Assembly: GCF_014621775.1 (NCBI RefSeq)
Contig: NZ_CP061204.1
Location: 516,501 to 580,500, forward strand
Direction of reading: 5' to 3'
Length of the DNA: 64,000 nucleotides
Origin: Stenotrophomonas sp. 169
GTDB lineage: Bacteria > Pseudomonadota > Gammaproteobacteria > Xanthomonadales > Xanthomonadaceae
The notes under the pieces are model-generated. The model was not told where the DNA came from. It did no database searches and saw only the letters and a list, made by a program, of their open reading frames with translations. Made by a program: the position numbers and the translations under genes. Numbering within the stretch: position 1 is the first letter of the stretch; each line of letters opens with the position of its first letter. Positions 17,617 to 26,771 of the stretch are shown in pieces.

Positions 17617-19647
17617 ATGCCCTTGTCCTCTCTCGATACGACCGTGGAAACCCCGTCCCGCCCGGCTGTGCCCAGTGCTGCGGACCACCACCGGCATGTG
17701 CTGGAACGCATGTATGCGGGGTTCTGCGTGATCAAGGTGCTGTTCGAGAACGAGCGGCCTGTGGATTACCTGTTCCTTGAAGTGAACGATTCCTTCGCCC
17801 GCCATACCGGTCTGATCGATCCGGTGGGCAAGCGCATGTCCGAGCTGGAGCCTGGCCACGAAGCGGACTGGTCCCGCATCTACGGCCGTGTCGCCCGCAC
17901 GGGCCAGCCCGCCCAGTTCGAGATGGAGGCGCGGGCGCTGGGCCGCTCTTACTCGGTCGATGCGGTGCAGGTCGGGGCAGCGGGCGATGATACGGTCGCG
18001 GTGTTGTTCTTCGACGTCAGCGCACGCAAGCAGATCGAGGGCGAGCTGGGCGAGAGCGAAGCGCGTTTCAGTGCACTGGCGGATGGATTGCCGATGCCGG
18101 TGTGGGTGCTGGACGAGCTCGGCCATTCGCGGTTCGTCAACAGTGCGTTCACCGAGTTCTTCGGCGGCGAAGAAAGCCGCCTGCCGGAAGACGTGTGGCG
18201 GGGACTGGTGCATCCCGACGATGCGTCGGTGTTTGAGTACGAACTGCGCGAAGCGCTGTCGGCGCAGCGCTCGATGCAGACGCTGGTACGGGCGCGCCGC
18301 GCCGATGGCGAATGGCGCTGGCTGGAGATGAACGCACGTCCGCGGTTCTCCCGTCAGGGTCACTTCGTCGGCCTCGCGGGCAGCAGCCCGGATGTCACCG
18401 AACGCCGGGAGATCGAACTGGCGCGCGAAGAGCTGCTGCAGTCCGAGCGCGCAGCACGCAGCGCGGCAGAGAACACGGCGCGGCTGAAGGACGAGTTCCT
18501 GGCCACGTTGTCGCACGAGCTGCGTACGCCGTTGACCACCATCCTGGGCTGGAGCGAGCTGCTGCTGCAGCGCGTCGAGGCGGACAGTCCGCTGCGCAAG
18601 GGCCTGGGCGTGATCGCCAGCAGTGCCAATGCGCAGAAGCGCCTGATCTCGGACATGCTGGACCTGAGCAGCATGCTGCTGGGCAAGGTGCAGCTGGAAG
18701 TGGAAGTGCTGGATCTGCGCGACCAGCTGAACGAGGCGCTGGGTGCGCAGGAACTGGTGGCAGAGGGCAAGGCGCTCGACGTCAGCATCGAGCTGCCCGA
18801 TGGTCCCTGCCTGGTGCTGGGCGATGCGACACGCATGCAGCAGGTGTTGTGGAACCTGCTGTCGAACGCGATCAAGTTCACCCCGGCCGAGGGCTTCCTG
18901 AAGCTGCGGCTGGAAGACCTGCCTGACGGCTGGCAGGTGACCGTGCAGGACAGCGGCGATGGCATCGCACCGGAATTCATCGGCCATCTGTTCGGACGCT
19001 TCCGCCAAGCCGACGGAACCACCACGCGACGCCATGGGGGACTTGGCCTCGGCCTGGCCATCGTGCAGCAGCTGGTGGAGCTGCATGGCGGCACGGTGTC
19101 CGCTGCCAGCGAAGGCCACGGCCATGGCGCGACGTTTACCGTGCGGCTGCCGCGCTATGTGCAGGACCAGGGCTCGCGCCCGCTGCGCGAGGTGATCAGT
19201 GGCGGCCCCATCATCGAGCGCGTGGTGGAGCCGTATCCACTGCGCGGCCTGCACGTGCTGGCCGTGGAAGACCAGGTGGAAGTGCTGGAATACCTGCGCC
19301 GCATGCTGGAAGAGCAGGGTGCAGCGGTAACCGCCGCGGCGTCCGCCGGCGAGGCGCTGGCATTGCTGGACGAGAACCGCCACGAACGCTTTGATGTACT
19401 ACTGACCGATATCGGCATGCCGGGGATGGACGGCTACGGCTTGATCCGTACGCTGCGCGAGGATATGGCCGTGGATGCGGCGGCGTTGCCGGCCGTGGCG
19501 GTGACCGCACTGGCACGCGCGGATGATCGACGCCGTGCGTTGGCGTCCGGGTTCCAGGAGCATGTCGCAAAGCCGTATTCGGTGGCGCAGCTGGTGGCCG
19601 CCGTGCGGCACGTGCAGGTTCCCGCCACGCAGGCCGCGTTGCACTGA
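17617..19647 (+). CDS. Hybrid sensor histidine kinase/response regulator with two PAS domains
   Basis: 676 residues from the ATG at 17617 (MPLSSLDTTVETP). The order is PAS (about 25-145), PAS/PAC (about 150-265), HisKA with the phospho-acceptor His near residue 300 in SHELRTPLTTILGW, HATPase with WNLLSNAIKFTP and GLGLGLAIVQQLVELHGG, then a C-terminal receiver with its phospho-Asp near residue 598 in LTDIGMPGMDG. No transmembrane helix, so it is a cytoplasmic sensor of a soluble or redox cue through PAS. The receiver suggests a phosphorelay. No output regulator adjoins it. Confidence 0.93.
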   Translation: MPLSSLDTTVETPSRPAVPSAADHHRHVLERMYAGFCVIKVLFENERPVDYLFLEVNDSFARHTGLIDPVGKRMSELEPGHEADWSRIYGRVARTGQPAQFEMEARALGRSYSVDAVQVGAAGDDTVAVLFFDVSARKQIEGELGESEARFSALADGLPMPVWVLDELGHSRFVNSAFTEFFGGEESRLPEDVWRGLVHPDDASVFEYELREALSAQRSMQTLVRARRADGEWRWLEMNARPRFSRQGHFVGLAGSSPDVTERREIELAREELLQSERAARSAAENTARLKDEFLATLSHELRTPLTTILGWSELLLQRVEADSPLRKGLGVIASSANAQKRLISDMLDLSSMLLGKVQLEVEVLDLRDQLNEALGAQELVAEGKALDVSIELPDGPCLVLGDATRMQQVLWNLLSNAIKFTPAEGFLKLRLEDLPDGWQVTVQDSGDGIAPEFIGHLFGRFRQADGTTTRRHGGLGLGLAIVQQLVELHGGTVSAASEGHGHGATFTVRLPRYVQDQGSRPLREVISGGPIIERVVEPYPLRGLHVLAVEDQVEVLEYLRRMLEEQGAAVTAAASAGEALALLDENRHERFDVLLTDIGMPGMDGYGLIRTLREDMAVDAAALPAVAVTALARADDRRRALASGFQEHVAKPYSVAQLVAAVRHVQVPATQAALH

Positions 19648-19693
19648 GTTTTCACGACCCATCAGCGACGCTGCAGGCAGGAGGTACCTACCC

Positions 19694-19990
19694 ATGTCCA
19701 GAACCGCCCCACGTATCCATACCGACCCGGCGCGCATTGCCGCGCTGGAAGCCTTGATTCCCCGCCTCGATGGCGACTCACGTGTGCAGCTGATCCTCGA
19801 TGACGGCCGCCGTGTGCTGGGTACCGTCGCGGTACGCCCGACGATCCAGCAGTATCGCGATGAAGCCGGCGATGAAGGCAGCAATGGCCAGCTGCGGCTG
19901 GATGATCTCGATACGCCCGCCCAGCAGCACAACGTGTGGTTGGACGAGATCGTCGAGATCCGCGACCTGCCCCCGGTGACGGGGCGCTAG
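19694..19990 (+). CDS. DUF3247 family protein
   Basis: 98 residues (MSRTAPRIHTDPARIAALE). The VQLILDDGRRVLGTVAVRPTI segment followed by LDEIVEIRDLPP resembles a small beta-barrel, and the whole matches the Xanthomonad-restricted DUF3247. AGGAGGT lies about 10 bases upstream of the ATG, a good ribosome binding site. Function unknown. Forty-six bases behind the hybrid kinase gene, so co-transcription is possible. Confidence 0.85.
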   Translation: MSRTAPRIHTDPARIAALEALIPRLDGDSRVQLILDDGRRVLGTVAVRPTIQQYRDEAGDEGSNGQLRLDDLDTPAQQHNVWLDEIVEIRDLPPVTGR

Positions 19991-20006
19991 CGCAACCACA
20001 CAGGGA

Positions 20007-20025
20007 CGGGCCGTTGGACGGCCCG
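20007..20025. terminator. Convergent hairpin terminator
   Basis: CGGGCCGT-TGG-ACGGCCCG between the stops of the DUF3247 gene and the 87-residue minus-strand gene. Flanking GGGA/TCCC can extend the stem. Confidence 0.6.
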
Positions 20026-20038
20026 CTCCCGCTGGGGA

Positions 20039-20302
20039 TCAGTGTTCGAACGGTGTTGCGGTTGCTTCGAAGCGGCGCTCGTAGGCGCGCTCGTCTGCGA
20101 CGCGGCTGATCTCCTCATCGGCCAGGTCCGGCGCCCCATAAACCGCATAGGCAACGCTGCCATCGCCGGTCTTGCCGACCTGATGCAGGCGGTAGCGGGC
20201 ATGTCCACCGCCGGTATCTTCGGGATAGTGCACGGGCGGCTGACTGCCCTCCAGGTCCATCTCACTGTTGTCGACCACGCCACCGACGAACAAGGCACGC
20301 AT
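20039..20302 (-). CDS. Conserved hypothetical protein
   Basis: 87 residues (MRALFVGGVVDNSEMDLEG). Soluble, with a YPEDTGGGHARYRLHQVGK segment and an acidic ADEEISRVADERAYERRFE helix. I recognise the pattern as one conserved in Xanthomonas and Stenotrophomonas but know no function. Alone on its strand; its start lies about 160 bp from the divergent rsmC-like gene. Confidence 0.75.
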   Translation of the reverse strand: MRALFVGGVVDNSEMDLEGSQPPVHYPEDTGGGHARYRLHQVGKTGDGSVAYAVYGAPDLADEEISRVADERAYERRFEATATPFEH

Positions 20303-20465
20303 GCGGTATCTCCAAGGATTGCGGGGGTGTCCCTACCCTGACCGCTGGGGTGTTCGCGTTGCATCAAGGGGATGTTGGGTTTTCGCAAAGCGGACGGTCA
20401 GCAAGCCGGTGGCGCGGAGCCGCTACAATGGTCGCCCCCTGAAGATTCCAAGGCTTACGTGCCCG

Positions 20466-21524
20466 ATGGCCGCCCGCGACGACGCCCCGCTGCAGACCTT
20501 GTTCCTGCCCTTGTCCCAAGGCCTTCTGCGCTGGCCGCAGGGGCCGGCGGCCTTCCTGCGCGCGCGCGATGGCTGGCCATTGCGCGAGCAGGCGCAGGGT
20601 CGGGAGGTCATCTGCGAGCAGAGCTTCGCCCCCTTCGCACAGGCCCTGGAGGCCGGTGGCTTCGAGGTTGCCGCCGAACTGGGTGCCGAGCAGGCGGGCC
20701 GCTATGCGTTGGTGCTGATCCTGCCGCCGCGCCAGCGCGACGAAGCGCGTGCGCTGTTCGCCCGTGCGCTGACCCTGCTGGCACCGGGCGGGGTGATCGT
20801 CGCCTGCCAGCACAACGATGAAGGCGCACGCTCGGGCGAGGGCGACTTCAAGCAGTTGACCGGGCTGGGCGGCAGCCTGACCAAGCACCATTGCCGCGTG
20901 TACTGGAGCGCCCCCGCAGCGGGCCAGCACGACGAGGCGCTGGCCAAGCGCTGGGCGGCACTGGATACCCCGCGCCCCATCCTGGGCGGGCGCTTCATCA
21001 GCCGCCCCGGGGTGTTCGCGTGGGACCGTACGGACCCTGCGTCGGTGCTGCTGGCCGAGCATCTGCCCGCCGATCTGGCCGGGCGTGCGGCCGACCTGGG
21101 CGCCGGCTACGGCTATCTGTCGCGCGAACTGCTGGAGCGCTGCCCCGCCATCAGTGCGCTGGACCTCTATGAAGCGGAAGGTCGTGCGCTGGACCTGGCG
21201 CGGTTCAACCTTGCCGAGCCGCCGCGCGCGCTGCCGGTGCAGTTCCTGTGGCGCGACGTCACCGCCGGCATCGAGCCGGGCTACGACGTGATCATCAGCA
21301 ATCCACCCTTCCACACGCCCTCGCGCGAGAACCGGCCGGACATCGGCCAGCGGTTCATCGCCGTGGCCGCGCAGGCGTTGAAGCGGGGCGGCCGGTTGTT
21401 CGTGGTCGCCAACCGTCACCTGCCCTACGAAAACGTGCTCAACGACAGCTTCGGCACCGTGCGGGTCGTGACCGAGCGTGATGGGTTCAAGCTGATCGAG
21501 GCGGTGCGCGGAGGCAGCCGGTGA
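20466..21524 (+). CDS. rsmC: RsmC-like 16S rRNA (guanine-N2)-methyltransferase
   Basis: 352 residues from the ATG at 20466; the longer open frame upstream antisenses the previous gene. The N-terminal half is the degenerate methyltransferase-like domain seen in RsmC, and the C-terminal half is a class I SAM fold with DLGAGYGYLSREL and the catalytic ISNPPFHTPS motif typical of base N2-methyltransferases. Likely methylates G1207 (or a neighbouring guanine) of 16S rRNA. Its TGA overlaps the GTG start of the pseudouridine synthase gene, so two ribosomal RNA modification enzymes are translationally coupled. Confidence 0.88.
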   Translation: MAARDDAPLQTLFLPLSQGLLRWPQGPAAFLRARDGWPLREQAQGREVICEQSFAPFAQALEAGGFEVAAELGAEQAGRYALVLILPPRQRDEARALFARALTLLAPGGVIVACQHNDEGARSGEGDFKQLTGLGGSLTKHHCRVYWSAPAAGQHDEALAKRWAALDTPRPILGGRFISRPGVFAWDRTDPASVLLAEHLPADLAGRAADLGAGYGYLSRELLERCPAISALDLYEAEGRALDLARFNLAEPPRALPVQFLWRDVTAGIEPGYDVIISNPPFHTPSRENRPDIGQRFIAVAAQALKRGGRLFVVANRHLPYENVLNDSFGTVRVVTERDGFKLIEAVRGGSR

Positions 21525-22222
21525 AGCTGGTCAAGCTGATCGCAAACCTGGGCTATGGCAGCCGCAAGCAGGTGCAGTGGCTGTTTCGCGAGGGCCGCGT
21601 CACCGATGCGGAGGGCGAGGTCCTGTACGCCGACGATCAAGTGGCGCACGAGGCCATCCGCGTGGACGGCGAGCCGCTGGACGCCCCGGTCGGGTTGACC
21701 ATCGCGCTGCACAAGCCGCGCGGTGTCACCTGTTCGACCAAGGACAAGGGGCGGCTGGTGTATGACCTGCTGCCGCCGCGCTACCGCGATCGTGACCCGG
21801 TGTTGTCCACGGTGGGTCGACTGGACCGCGATACCAGTGGCCTGCTGCTGCTGACCGACGACGGTGGGCTGCTGCACCGGATCATCTCGCCGAAGGCCAA
21901 GCTGCCGAAGGTGTATGAGGTGGAGCTGGCCGAGGACCTGCGCGGTGACGAGGCAGGACAGTTCGCCAGCGGCGCGCTGATGCTGGAAGCGGAGAAGACC
22001 CCGCTGCTGCCGGCGGAGCTGACCGTGCATGGCCCGCGCAGCGCGACGCTGGTGCTGCATGAGGGCCGCTATCACCAGGTACGGCGGATGTTCGCTGCGG
22101 TCGGCAACCACGTCGACGCGCTGCACCGCAGCCGTGTGGGTGGGCTGGGACTGCAAGGGCTGGAAGAGGGGCAGTGGCGTCCGTTGGATGCGACCGATCT
22201 GGACACCCTGTTCGCGCCGTGA
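21521..22222 (+). CDS. rsuA: RsuA-type 16S rRNA pseudouridine synthase
   Basis: 233 residues from a GTG at 21521 that overlaps the rsmC stop (GTGA). An N-terminal S4-like domain (KLIANLGYGSRKQVQWLFREG) is followed by the synthase domain with the catalytic Asp in VGRLDRDTSGLLLLTDDG. The RsuA/RluB/E/F subfamily modifies single uridines; the 16S site U516 is the best guess, but an RluE-type target cannot be excluded. Translationally coupled on both sides. Confidence 0.9.
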   Translation: MKLVKLIANLGYGSRKQVQWLFREGRVTDAEGEVLYADDQVAHEAIRVDGEPLDAPVGLTIALHKPRGVTCSTKDKGRLVYDLLPPRYRDRDPVLSTVGRLDRDTSGLLLLTDDGGLLHRIISPKAKLPKVYEVELAEDLRGDEAGQFASGALMLEAEKTPLLPAELTVHGPRSATLVLHEGRYHQVRRMFAAVGNHVDALHRSRVGGLGLQGLEEGQWRPLDATDLDTLFAP

Positions 22223-22905
22223 GTGAGATTGCCGCTTTGCCGTTCCGCCCCGACGCCGTCATCTTCGACATGGACGGTCTGATGATCGACAGCGAGCGGG
22301 TGTCGATTGCCTGTTGGAGCGAGGCATCGGCGGCAATGGGCATCGCGCTGCCCGATGGATTCTTCCTGCAGATGGTGGGGCTGGGCGATCGTGACTGCGA
22401 GCGGCTGCTGCTGCAGCACATCGACGAGGCGCGGATCGCCTCCCTGTTTTCGAACTGCCATGACCTGTACGAGGCGCGCACCCAGGCCGGCCTGCCGCTG
22501 CGCCCGGGCATCCTGGAACTGCTCGATCTGCTGAAGACGCACGGCGTGCCGCGTGCGGTGGCGACCTCTACCCGGCAACCCCGCGCCAACCGCAAGCTGG
22601 CGGCCAGTGGCCTGCTGCCGTACTTCGACGCGGTGGTGACCAGCAGCGATGTGCAGCACCCCAAGCCGGCGCCGGACATCTACCTGCGGGCCGCGCAGCA
22701 GCTGGGCAAGGACCCGGCGCGCTGCCTGGCGCTGGAGGATTCGCCCGCCGGCACGCGGGCCGCCGTGGCCGCGGGCATGACCGCCATCCAGGTGCCCGAT
22801 CTGGTGCATCCGGATGACAGCCTGCGTGCGCTGGGCCACCGCATCGTGGACTCACTGCATGACGTGCGGGCCCTGCTGGTGCCCTGGTTGGCGGCTGCAC
22901 CCTGA
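22219..22905 (+). CDS. HAD superfamily (subfamily IA) sugar-phosphatase-like hydrolase
   Basis: 228 residues from a GTG at 22219 that overlaps the rsuA stop (GTGAG). Motif I is DMDGLMIDSE with the nucleophile Asp near residue 15, motif II is in VATSTRQPR, and motif III/IV are KPAPDIYL and LEDSPAGTRAA. The helical cap after motif I is of the beta-phosphoglucomutase/YcjU class. Third gene of the rsmC-rsuA operon. The substrate is probably a small phosphorylated metabolite; no specific assignment is possible. Confidence 0.9.
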   Translation: MSEIAALPFRPDAVIFDMDGLMIDSERVSIACWSEASAAMGIALPDGFFLQMVGLGDRDCERLLLQHIDEARIASLFSNCHDLYEARTQAGLPLRPGILELLDLLKTHGVPRAVATSTRQPRANRKLAASGLLPYFDAVVTSSDVQHPKPAPDIYLRAAQQLGKDPARCLALEDSPAGTRAAVAAGMTAIQVPDLVHPDDSLRALGHRIVDSLHDVRALLVPWLAAAP

Positions 22906-22929
22906 GGCACCCTCACGCCGTGTGGGGTG

Positions 22930-22952
22930 ACGCCGAGCATGGCTCGGCGCCA
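22930..22952. repeat. Single SMAG-like palindrome
   Basis: CGCCGAGC-ATG-GCTCGGCG, lacking the GTAG end on the expected side (a GTAG appears out of register downstream). Located between convergent HAD and fabB genes and could serve as terminator. Confidence 0.55.
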
Positions 22953-23001
22953 CCTGTAGCTCCCGTCACGACCGTTATCCGGTTGCGCCCAGCGGATCGG
23001 C

Positions 23002-24210
23002 TCAGACCCGGCCGAACACCAACGCGGCGTTGGTGCCGCCGAAGCCGAAGCTGTTGGACATCACCGTATCCAGCTGCTGCTCGCGGCTCTCGCGCACGAT
23101 CGGGAATCCTTCCACCTTCGGATCAAGCTCGGTGATGTTCGCCGAACCGGCAATGAACCCATCGCGCATCATCAGCAGGCAGTAGATCGCCTCGTGCACG
23201 CTTGCCGCACCCAGCGAATGGCCGGACAGCGCCTTCGTCGACGACAGCGGCGGAATGGCCTCGCCGAATACTTCGCGGATCGCACCCAGCTCGGTGACGT
23301 CGCCCAGCGGCGTGGACGTGCCGTGCGTATTGAGGTAATCCAGCGGACGGTCCACGTGTTCCATGGCCATCTTCATGCAGCGCACGGCACCTTCGCCGGA
23401 CGGAGCGACCATGTCGGCGCCATCGGAGGTCACGCCATAGCCGATCAGCTCGGCATGGATGGTGGCACCGCGCGCAATGGCGTGGTCGTAGTCTTCCAGC
23501 ACCAGCATGCCACCGCCGCCGGCGATGACGAAGCCGTCGCGGTCCTTGTCATACGGGCGCGAGGCCGTGGCCGGGGTCTCGTTGAAGCCGGTGGACAGCG
23601 CGCCCATCGCATCGAACATCACGCTCATCGACCAGTGCAGGTCTTCACCGCCACCGGCGAGCATGATGTCCTGCGCGCCATGGCGGATCAGGTCGGCGGC
23701 CGCGCCGATGCAGTGTGCCGAGGTGGCGCAGGCGGCCGACAACGAATAACTGAGACCCTTGATCTGGAACGCGGTGGCCAGGCAGGCCGACACCGTGCTG
23801 CACATCGTGCGCGGCACCATGTACGGGCCGACCTTGCGCACGCCGCGGCTGCGCAGGATATCGGCCGCTTCCACCTGCCACTCGCTGGAGCCACCGCCGG
23901 AACCGGCGATCAGGCCGGTACGCGGGTTGCTCACCTGCTCGGTGGTCAGGCCGGCATCGGCGATGGCATCGCGTGCGGCGATGAAGGCGAACGCCGAGGC
24001 ATCGCTCATGAAGCGCTTGAGCTTGCGGTCGATCAACGCATCCAGGTCCAGGTCCACGCGACCACCGACCTGGCTGCGCAGGCCGGCTTCGGCATGGTCA
24101 GGCAGGGCGGTGATGCCGGGGCGGCTGGCACGCAGGTTGGCCGATACGGTGTCCAGGTCGTTGCCCAGGCACGAGGTGATGCCCATTCCAGTAATGACGA
24201 CGCGACGCAT
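23002..24210 (-). CDS. fabB: 3-oxoacyl-ACP synthase I (FabB)
   Basis: 402 residues. Condensing-enzyme thiolase fold with catalytic Cys in SAACATSA near residue 163, His in [12 protein letters not shown] near 298 and His in [11 protein letters not shown] near 333; the glycine-rich [12 protein letters not shown] end is also present. Elongates the unsaturated acyl chains made by FabA. Its ATG overlaps the fabA TGA by one base (TGATG), the standard fabAB operon. Confidence 0.97.
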   Translation of the reverse strand: MRRVVITGMGITSCLGNDLDTVSANLRASRPGITALPDHAEAGLRSQVGGRVDLDLDALIDRKLKRFMSDASAFAFIAARDAIADAGLTTEQVSNPRTGLIAGSGGGSSEWQVEAADILRSRGVRKVGPYMVPRTMCSTVSACLATAFQIKGLSYSLSAACATSAHCIGAAADLIRHGAQDIMLAGGGEDLHWSMSVMFDAMGALSTGFNETPATASRPYDKDRDGFVIAGGGGMLVLEDYDHAIARGATIHAELIGYGVTSDGADMVAPSGEGAVRCMKMAMEHVDRPLDYLNTHGTSTPLGDVTELGAIREVFGEAIPPLSSTKALSGHSLGAASVHEAIYCLLMMRDGFIAGSANITELDPKVEGFPIVRESREQQLDTVMSNSFGFGGTNAALVFGRV

Positions 24211-24725
24211 CAGAAGTTCTCGGTGGAAGTGAAGAGGCCCACGCGCAGATCCTTGGCGACGTAGATTTCGCGGCCATCCACCAGCATGCGGGCGTCGGCC
24301 TGGGCCATCACCAGCTTGCGGTTGATGACCCGGGTGATGTCGACTTCATAGCTGACCAGCTTGGCGTCGGGCAGGACCTGGCCGGTGAACTTCACGTCAC
24401 CACAGCCAAGCGCACGGCCGCGGCCGGGGGCGCCGATCCAGGTGAGGAAGAAGCCGGTGAGCTGCCACATGGCATCCAGCCCCAGGCAGCCGGGCATGAC
24501 CGGGTCGCCGGCGAAGTGGCACTTGAAGAACCAGAGGTCCGGACGGATATCCAGTTCTGCGCGTACCATGCCCTTGCCGTGCGGGCCGCGGTCATCGCGG
24601 ATGTCGGTGATGCGGTCGAACATCAGCATCGGGTCGTTGGGCAGGCGCCCGGCGCTGGCGCCGAACAGTTCACCGCGGGCGCTGGCCAGCAGCTGGTCGC
24701 GGTCGAACGCGTGGAGACGAGTCAT
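24210..24725 (-). CDS. fabA: 3-hydroxydecanoyl-ACP dehydratase/isomerase (FabA)
   Basis: 171 residues from the ATG at 24725 ([20 protein letters not shown]), exactly the E. coli FabA length; a longer open frame runs 76 codons upstream but is not homologous. Catalytic His lies in [16 protein letters not shown], and the Asp in [14 protein letters not shown]. Introduces the cis double bond for unsaturated fatty acid synthesis. First gene of fabAB. The roughly 200-bp divergent spacer with dinB should hold its promoter; I see no clear FabR-like palindrome. Confidence 0.97.
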   Translation of the reverse strand: MTRLHAFDRDQLLASARGELFGASAGRLPNDPMLMFDRITDIRDDRGPHGKGMVRAELDIRPDLWFFKCHFAGDPVMPGCLGLDAMWQLTGFFLTWIGAPGRGRALGCGDVKFTGQVLPDAKLVSYEVDITRVINRKLVMAQADARMLVDGREIYVAKDLRVGLFTSTENF

Positions 24726-24927
24726 GGAAAGCACGATCCTGGAAGCGAAGAACGGGTAATCAAGCGCCCGAGGATGCATGACGGGAATGGTTTCAATCAA
24801 ACATTTCCACCGTACGCACGCGTAGTGTGTACAGCTGAAAACGCGCATCCTGTTGATGTGCAACGACCATACTTCGGCGTGTGGCCCACCAAGGTCGAAT
24901 GCCCCCTTTCCCTTCATCATGAGCACT

Positions 24928-26004
24928 ATGCGCAAGATCATCCACGTTGACATGGACGCGTTCTACGCGTCGGTGGAGCAGCGCGATGACCCGTCACTGC
25001 GCGGAAGGCCGGTGGTGGTGGCGTGGCGTGGGGCGCGTTCGGTGGTATGCGCGGCCTCCTACGAGGCCCGGGTGTTCGGCATCCGCTCGGCCATGCCGGC
25101 ACTGCGGGCTGAACGGCTGTGCCCGGATGCCGTGTTCGTGCCACCGGACTTCGCCCGCTACAAGGCGGTTTCGCGGCAGGTACGCGAGATCTTCCTGCGC
25201 CACACCGACCTGGTGGAGCCGCTGTCGCTGGACGAGGCGTACCTGGATGTGACCGTGCCGAAATCCGGCATCGCGTTGGCAACCGACATCGCCCGCGAGA
25301 TACGCACGCAGATCCGCGATGAGACCGCGCTGACCGCCTCTGCCGGCATTGCGCCGAACAAATTCCTGGCGAAGATCGCGTCGGACTGGCGCAAGCCGGA
25401 TGGGCAGTTCGTGGTGACGCCGCAGCGGGTGGATGCGTTTCTGCTGCCGCTACCGGTGAAGAAGGTCCCGGGCGTCGGCGCGGTGATGGAGGGCAAGCTG
25501 GCGGCGTTGGGCATCATCACCTGCGGCGACCTGCGCGCCTGGTCGGCGGCGTCGCTGGAGGAAGCCTTCGGCAGTTTCGGCCGCAGCCTGTACAACCGCG
25601 CGCGCGGCATCGACGAACGTCCGGTGGAGCCCGACCAGCAGGTGCAGTCGATATCGTCGGAGGACACTTTCGCCGAAGACCTGCCGCTGGATGCACTGGA
25701 GCCGGCCATCGTGCAGTTGGCCGAGAAGACCTGGACGGCTACGCGCAAGACCGACCGCATCGGGCATACCGTGGTATTGAAGCTGAAGACCGCGCAGTTC
25801 CGCATCCTGACCCGCAGCTACACGCCGGAGCGCGCGCCGGAGTCGATGGAAGCGCTGCGTGACATCGCACTGGCCCTGCGGGCCCGCGTGGACCTGCCAG
25901 AAGACACCCGTTACCGGCTGGTTGGCGTCGGGCTGGGCGGCTTCCGCGAGCGCGAACCCGTCCTGCAGGGTGACCTCTTCCAGAACGGGGACGGAGGGAA
26001 TTAA
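24928..26004 (+). CDS. dinB: DNA polymerase IV (DinB)
   Basis: 358 residues from ATG 24928 ([20 protein letters not shown]), matching the E. coli start; ATG 24919 adds three residues and is equally possible. Catalytic acidic residues sit in [10 protein letters not shown] and [10 protein letters not shown]. The [16 protein letters not shown] palm segment and helix-hairpin-helix ([17 protein letters not shown]) are present. Error-prone translesion polymerase. No LexA-like TTAG-N6-TACTA box is visible upstream. The last seven codons and the stop lie inside a long inverted repeat, which encodes the QNGDGGN tail, so the C-terminus has been shaped by an inserted repeat. Confidence 0.95.
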   Translation: MRKIIHVDMDAFYASVEQRDDPSLRGRPVVVAWRGARSVVCAASYEARVFGIRSAMPALRAERLCPDAVFVPPDFARYKAVSRQVREIFLRHTDLVEPLSLDEAYLDVTVPKSGIALATDIAREIRTQIRDETALTASAGIAPNKFLAKIASDWRKPDGQFVVTPQRVDAFLLPLPVKKVPGVGAVMEGKLAALGIITCGDLRAWSAASLEEAFGSFGRSLYNRARGIDERPVEPDQQVQSISSEDTFAEDLPLDALEPAIVQLAEKTWTATRKTDRIGHTVVLKLKTAQFRILTRSYTPERAPESMEALRDIALALRARVDLPEDTRYRLVGVGLGGFREREPVLQGDLFQNGDGGN

Positions 26005-26031
26005 TCGAAATTAATTCCCTCCGTCCCCGTT
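25984..26031. repeat. 22-bp perfect hairpin overlapping the dinB stop
   Basis: The arm AACGGGGACGGAGGG plus AATTAAT (25984-26005) and its exact complement (26010-26031) flank the loop CGAA. The right arm is followed by TTTTC, so it may terminate dinB. Same GGGACGGAGGG core as the hairpins at 50.89 and 54.67 kb. Confidence 0.8.
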
Positions 26032-26035
26032 TTCG

Positions 26036-26673
26036 TCAGTAGGCGGCGGTGATGATTTCACGCGGGTGGGCGTTGGTTTCGAGTTCTTCGACAAAGGCGG
26101 CGCCATAGTCGGCGTAGCTGATGCGGCTGTGGCCGTCGGCGTCGGTGAGGAACGTCCTTGCCTGTACGCGATAGGTTCCGCGTTCTTCACCGGGGCCGAT
26201 TTCTGCGGCGGGCGAGAAGAACGTCCAGTCGATGTCCTGCACCGGGCGCAGCTGGGTCAGTGCATCGCGTGCGGCGAGTGCGAAGGGTTTGTAAGCGGCC
26301 GGGAAATCCGGCGTGTCGACCAGTTGCAGGCCCGGGGCGACCTCCAGGCTGCCCGCACCCCCACCACCACCAGCCGCGGCACGTTGGCTTCGCGTGCGGC
26401 TGCCACCAGTTGCGCGGCCACGGCGGCGATCTGGCCGATGTCATCTCCGGGGCGCGGGCCGTAGGCGCTGGCCAGCACATCATGTCCACGGATGACGGCG
26501 GCGAGTGCGGCGGCATCGTCCAACGGGGCGATGGCCAGGGAGGCGCCCGCCAGCTCGGCGGGGAGCGCTTTTTCACTGCGCACGATGGCCTTTACCTGAT
26601 GGCCCTTGGCCAAGGCGTGGCGGGCGATCTGGCGACCGATGTTGCCGGTGGCACCGACGAGGGCGATCTTCAT
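26036..26673 (-). pseudogene. Frameshifted NAD(P)-binding (atypical SDR/NmrA-like) gene
   Basis: An N-terminal piece from ATG 26673 (MKIALVGATGNIGRQIARH, glycine-rich NAD(P) motif GxxGxxG) runs in frame to the VPRLVVVG segment. Then the correct reading continues in another frame (GAGSLEVAPGLQLVDTPDF through to ITAAY at 26036). The break coincides with a run of five C on the plus strand (26358-26362); six would restore a continuous 212-residue protein, the usual length of this YwnB/NmrA-like family. No other lesion is visible, so this is a very recent mutation, a sequencing error or a phase-variable tract. Divergent from the LysR gene at 26772. Confidence 0.85.
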
Positions 26674-26771
26674 GGGGGAGCTCCGTAGCGGTTGGGAGCG
26701 ATCACTGTAGGCGTCGCCACTGGTTCGAAAAACAGCGTATAACGACCGTGTTTGTTGCATGGATCGAACAA

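Noticed and set aside
17521..19383. 620-residue minus-strand open frame opposite the hybrid kinase
   Set aside because: Antisense shadow of a clearly recognisable kinase; no start context, low-complexity composition.
24726..24927. LexA/SOS box for dinB
   Set aside because: No TTAG-N6-TACTA or CTG-N10-CAG match of quality in the spacer.
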